Shown one piece after another: positions 5,339-7,117 of a stretch of 7,117 nt of DNA. Source of the stretch: Gammaproteobacteria bacterium. GTDB taxonomy: Bacteria; Pseudomonadota; Gammaproteobacteria; PS1; Pseudothioglobaceae. The notes beneath the pieces were generated by a model. That model was not told the origin of the DNA and made no database searches. It saw only the letters and a program-made list of their open reading frames with translations. The number at the start of each line of letters is the position of its first letter. Position 1 is the stretch's first letter. The translations under genes were made by a program, and so were the position numbers. Location: positions 1-7,117 of the forward strand of contig JAJRPY010000125.1 in the NCBI GenBank assembly GCA_024280535.1, in the 5' to 3' direction.

Positions 5339-6029
5339 ACTTATCCAAATCAGCGATTGTCATATTGACGACGAGGCTATCACTATGGGGGTCAATACTC
5401 AAAAAAATTTAGCCAAAGTGGTTGAAGCGCTCACCCATTATGAATTTGACGCCTTACTAATTAGCGGCGATTTAACCCACCACGGCACCTCTGGCGCTTA
5501 TGCTCAAATCAAAACAATCTTAGCACCTATTAAAGCGCCTATTTATATAATCGGTGGCAATCATGACGATCCTGCCCAACTCAACACCTACTTTAAAGAC
5601 AATCTGCTAGGCTCTGCCAAACTGGGCAATTGGCAGTTGATTGGGCTTGATTCAGTGCAACCCAACAAAGCCAGTGGATTATTAAGCAAAGCGACTTTGC
5701 ACCAGCTTAATCAACAACTTTCAACCTCAGAGGCTGAGCATATAATAGTAGCCCTACATCATCCAATCGTTACTATGAATAGCGGTTGGGATGATGATTT
5801 ATCGCTAGAAAACCCAAAAGATTTATACCCAATATTGGCTCAGTATTCTAAAATACGCTGTGTGGTTTTTGGGCATGCGCACGAATCGGCTGATTTTCAC
5901 CATCAACACTTTGCTATTGTCGCTTGCCCCTCAACCGCTTTACAATATAATCAAGAGTCAAGAATTGGCTTTAATGAATTTACCTTACATGACAATGGTC
6001 AAATTAACTGGACAACACAATGGATTTAG
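5331..6029 (+). CDS. cpdA: CpdA-like class III cyclic nucleotide phosphodiesterase
   Basis: This is a calcineurin-like metallophosphoesterase that most likely hydrolyses 3',5'-cAMP to AMP in the cytoplasm. The 232-residue chain shows all metal-site motifs in order: Asp9-x-His11, Gly46-Asp47, Gly76-Asn77-His78-Asp79, His143-His144-Pro145 and Gly181-His182-Ala-His184. The end of the chain (Cys-Pro-Ser-Thr at 199-202 and Gln205) matches the conserved Pro-Ser-Thr region of CpdA. The ATG at 5331 overlaps the alr 3' end by 8 nt; a GTG at 5313 in the same frame would add six residues with no family support. It is some 40 residues shorter than E. coli CpdA, mostly in linkers and the C-terminus. The DUF1249 gene after it supports the assignment because cpdA-yqiB are neighbours in E. 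coli. Activity on other phosphodiesters cannot be excluded from sequence. Confidence 0.85.
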   Translation: MRKLIQISDCHIDDEAITMGVNTQKNLAKVVEALTHYEFDALLISGDLTHHGTSGAYAQIKTILAPIKAPIYIIGGNHDDPAQLNTYFKDNLLGSAKLGNWQLIGLDSVQPNKASGLLSKATLHQLNQQLSTSEAEHIIVALHHPIVTMNSGWDDDLSLENPKDLYPILAQYSKIRCVVFGHAHESADFHHQHFAIVACPSTALQYNQESRIGFNEFTLHDNGQINWTTQWI

Positions 6030-6475
6030 CCACTCAACACTTAAACGCACTATACAATACCAGGCAAGCAAAAACCTATAGCGATGTTAGCGCTTTGTTT
6101 GAGTCAAATTATTTAAAAATATTAACGCTCATCCCCTTGCTCAAACAAACCGCGCATCATAGCATTCTTCCTCATAATAACGCAGCCGACCTACATTTAA
6201 TCATTAACCAGCGCTTTACTCACACCGGCATTTTTACCCTGACGCACATTCTTAACGGCAACATTCACAAGCCTGATATTAACTTTAAAGTATATTTTGA
6301 TGCACAATTGCTAGAGGTGATTTCAGTGTGTAACGAAACCACTTTAAATGCTAATCATCCATTTTTAGCGCAATGTAGCGATCTAAACATCCAATGGGAG
6401 CTTAATTTATTTATGCAACGATGGCTGGATTATTGCCTAGACAACTACCAAGGAAAATCATGGCAGACGCTGTAA
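6020..6475 (+). CDS. yqiB: DUF1249 family protein, YqiB-like
   Basis: This is a small soluble protein of unknown biochemical role, 151 residues long. The pattern fits the DUF1249/YqiB family: Asn-Tyr-Leu-Lys-Ile-Leu near 30-35 with a following Pro; a Leu-His-Leu-Ile-Ile-Asn strand in mid-chain; Thr-Leu-Thr-His; a Phe-Lys-Val-Tyr-Phe-Asp-Ala-Gln segment; and a C-terminal helix Gln-Trp-Glu-Leu-Asn-Leu-Phe-Met followed by Trp-Leu-Asp-Tyr-Cys-Leu. No signal peptide or membrane segment is present. The start at 6020 overlaps cpdA by 10 nt, and the end overlaps the 5'-nucleotidase gene by 16 nt. The same pairing of cpdA and yqiB in E. coli suggests a linked role, but no function is established that I can cite. 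The family call rests on recalled motifs, so the symbol is tentative. Confidence 0.72.
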   Translation: MDLATQHLNALYNTRQAKTYSDVSALFESNYLKILTLIPLLKQTAHHSILPHNNAADLHLIINQRFTHTGIFTLTHILNGNIHKPDINFKVYFDAQLLEVISVCNETTLNANHPFLAQCSDLNIQWELNLFMQRWLDYCLDNYQGKSWQTL

Positions 6476-7117
6476 GCCCACACGCTAAAGACAAATTAGT
6501 TGTTGCCATTTCATCACGTGCATTATTTGATTTAGACGAATCTCACCAAATTTTTAAGCAACAAGGAGTTGAGGCCTACGCCAAACATCAAGAAAAAAAC
6601 GAGAGCATTATTTTGCCACCAGGTGTTGGTTTTTCACTGGTTAAAAAACTATTAGCACTCAACACTAAGAAAAACCCCATTGATGTTATTTTATTGTCCA
6701 GAAACAGTGCAGATACTGGGCTGCGTATTTTTAATTCAATTGAACACTACGGCTTAAACATTTCACGCGCCGCCTTTACCCGTGGCGAAAGCACACACAA
6801 CTTAGTTGCCGCCTTTGAGGCCGATTTATTTCTATCCAGCAATTATCAAGATGTGCAAAAAGCTTTAAAATCTGGGTTTGCAGCTGCCTCAATTGTTGGT
6901 GAAGGCTCAAAATATTCTCACGCAACTCAACTACGTATTGCATTTGATGGTGACGCTGTTATTTTTTCGGATGAATCTGAAAAAATCTACCAAGAAAAAG
7001 GCATTGACGCTTTCGAAGAAAATGAGAAAAAATCAGCCAACATAGCGCTCAAAGCTGGCCCGTTTAAATGCTTTTTAACCTCATTGCACAAAATTCAATC
7101 AGCCTTTCCAGTAGAAA
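6460..7117 (+). CDS. Cytosolic 5'-nucleotidase (NT5C1-like), 3' end cut off by the window
   Basis: This gene runs off the right edge; 219 codons are visible. It matches the 5'-nucleotidase family related to vertebrate cytosolic 5'-nucleotidase IA/IB, which dephosphorylates nucleoside monophosphates such as AMP. Visible signatures are Ala-Ile-Ser-Ser-Arg-Ala-Leu-Phe-Asp-Leu at 16-25, Leu-Leu-Ser-Arg-Asn-Ser-Ala-Asp-Thr-Gly-Leu-Arg at 78-89, Phe-Asn-Ser-Ile-Glu-His-Tyr-Gly soon after, and Phe-Asp-Gly-Asp-Ala-Val-Ile-Phe-Ser-Asp-Glu at 162-172. The last fits the HAD motif DxDx[TV][LIV], with Asp163 as likely nucleophile and Asp165 as general acid. ATG 6460 has AAGGA (6450-6454) 5 nt before it and overlaps the upstream gene by 16 nt. 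A Gly-Pro-Phe-Lys-Cys-Phe-Leu segment close to the edge is also family-like. No frameshift is visible. Confidence 0.88.
   Translation, partial: MADAVSPHAKDKLVVAISSRALFDLDESHQIFKQQGVEAYAKHQEKNESIILPPGVGFSLVKKLLALNTKKNPIDVILLSRNSADTGLRIFNSIEHYGLNISRAAFTRGESTHNLVAAFEADLFLSSNYQDVQKALKSGFAAASIVGEGSKYSHATQLRIAFDGDAVIFSDESEKIYQEKGIDAFEENEKKSANIALKAGPFKCFLTSLHKIQSAFPVE

Overview
This AT-rich window carries a housekeeping block that looks gammaproteobacterial. The ribosomal protein genes rpsF-rpsR-rplI are followed by dnaB and alr, and then by cpdA and a yqiB-like DUF1249 gene. The dnaB-alr and cpdA-yqiB pairs are both familiar from Enterobacteria, where they lie at separate loci. The low GC, compact overlapping genes, absence of priB between rpsF and rpsR, and this combined order suggest a marine sulfur oxidiser or symbiont of the SUP05/Thioglobus type. 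That placement is an inference from gene order and composition and was not tested by any search.

Left part (1-1560). An unnamed protein with about five membrane segments lies on the minus strand (214-762). A divergent intergenic region of about 250 bp separates it from a small, probably periplasmic protein on the plus strand (1015-1452). That protein has a signal peptide, four cysteines in the mature chain and one acidic, calcium-loop-like motif. It has a recognisable promoter and ends at a strong, symmetrical intrinsic terminator (1524-1556). This is the only part of the window with genes I cannot name.

Middle (1600-2830). rpsF, rpsR and rplI form a tight operon with its own candidate promoter and a leader of about 65 nt. 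The two internal ribosome binding sites are fused to the preceding stop codons. An intrinsic terminator with a GCAA loop closes the operon.

Right part (2840-7117, truncated by the window edge). dnaB, alr, cpdA, the yqiB-like gene and a cytosolic 5'-nucleotidase gene run in one direction with no room for promoters or terminators. There is a 6-nt gap and then overlaps of 8, 10 and 16 nt. DnaB unwinds DNA at the replication fork and Alr supplies D-alanine for the cell wall. The last three genes look like a nucleotide-turnover cassette in which CpdA could make AMP from cAMP and the 5'-nucleotidase could dephosphorylate it.

No RNA gene, insertion sequence, CRISPR array, phage gene or attachment site was seen. 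I do not see a new biological system here. The most useful leads are the two unnamed envelope genes and the overlapping cpdA/DUF1249/5'-nucleotidase cassette.
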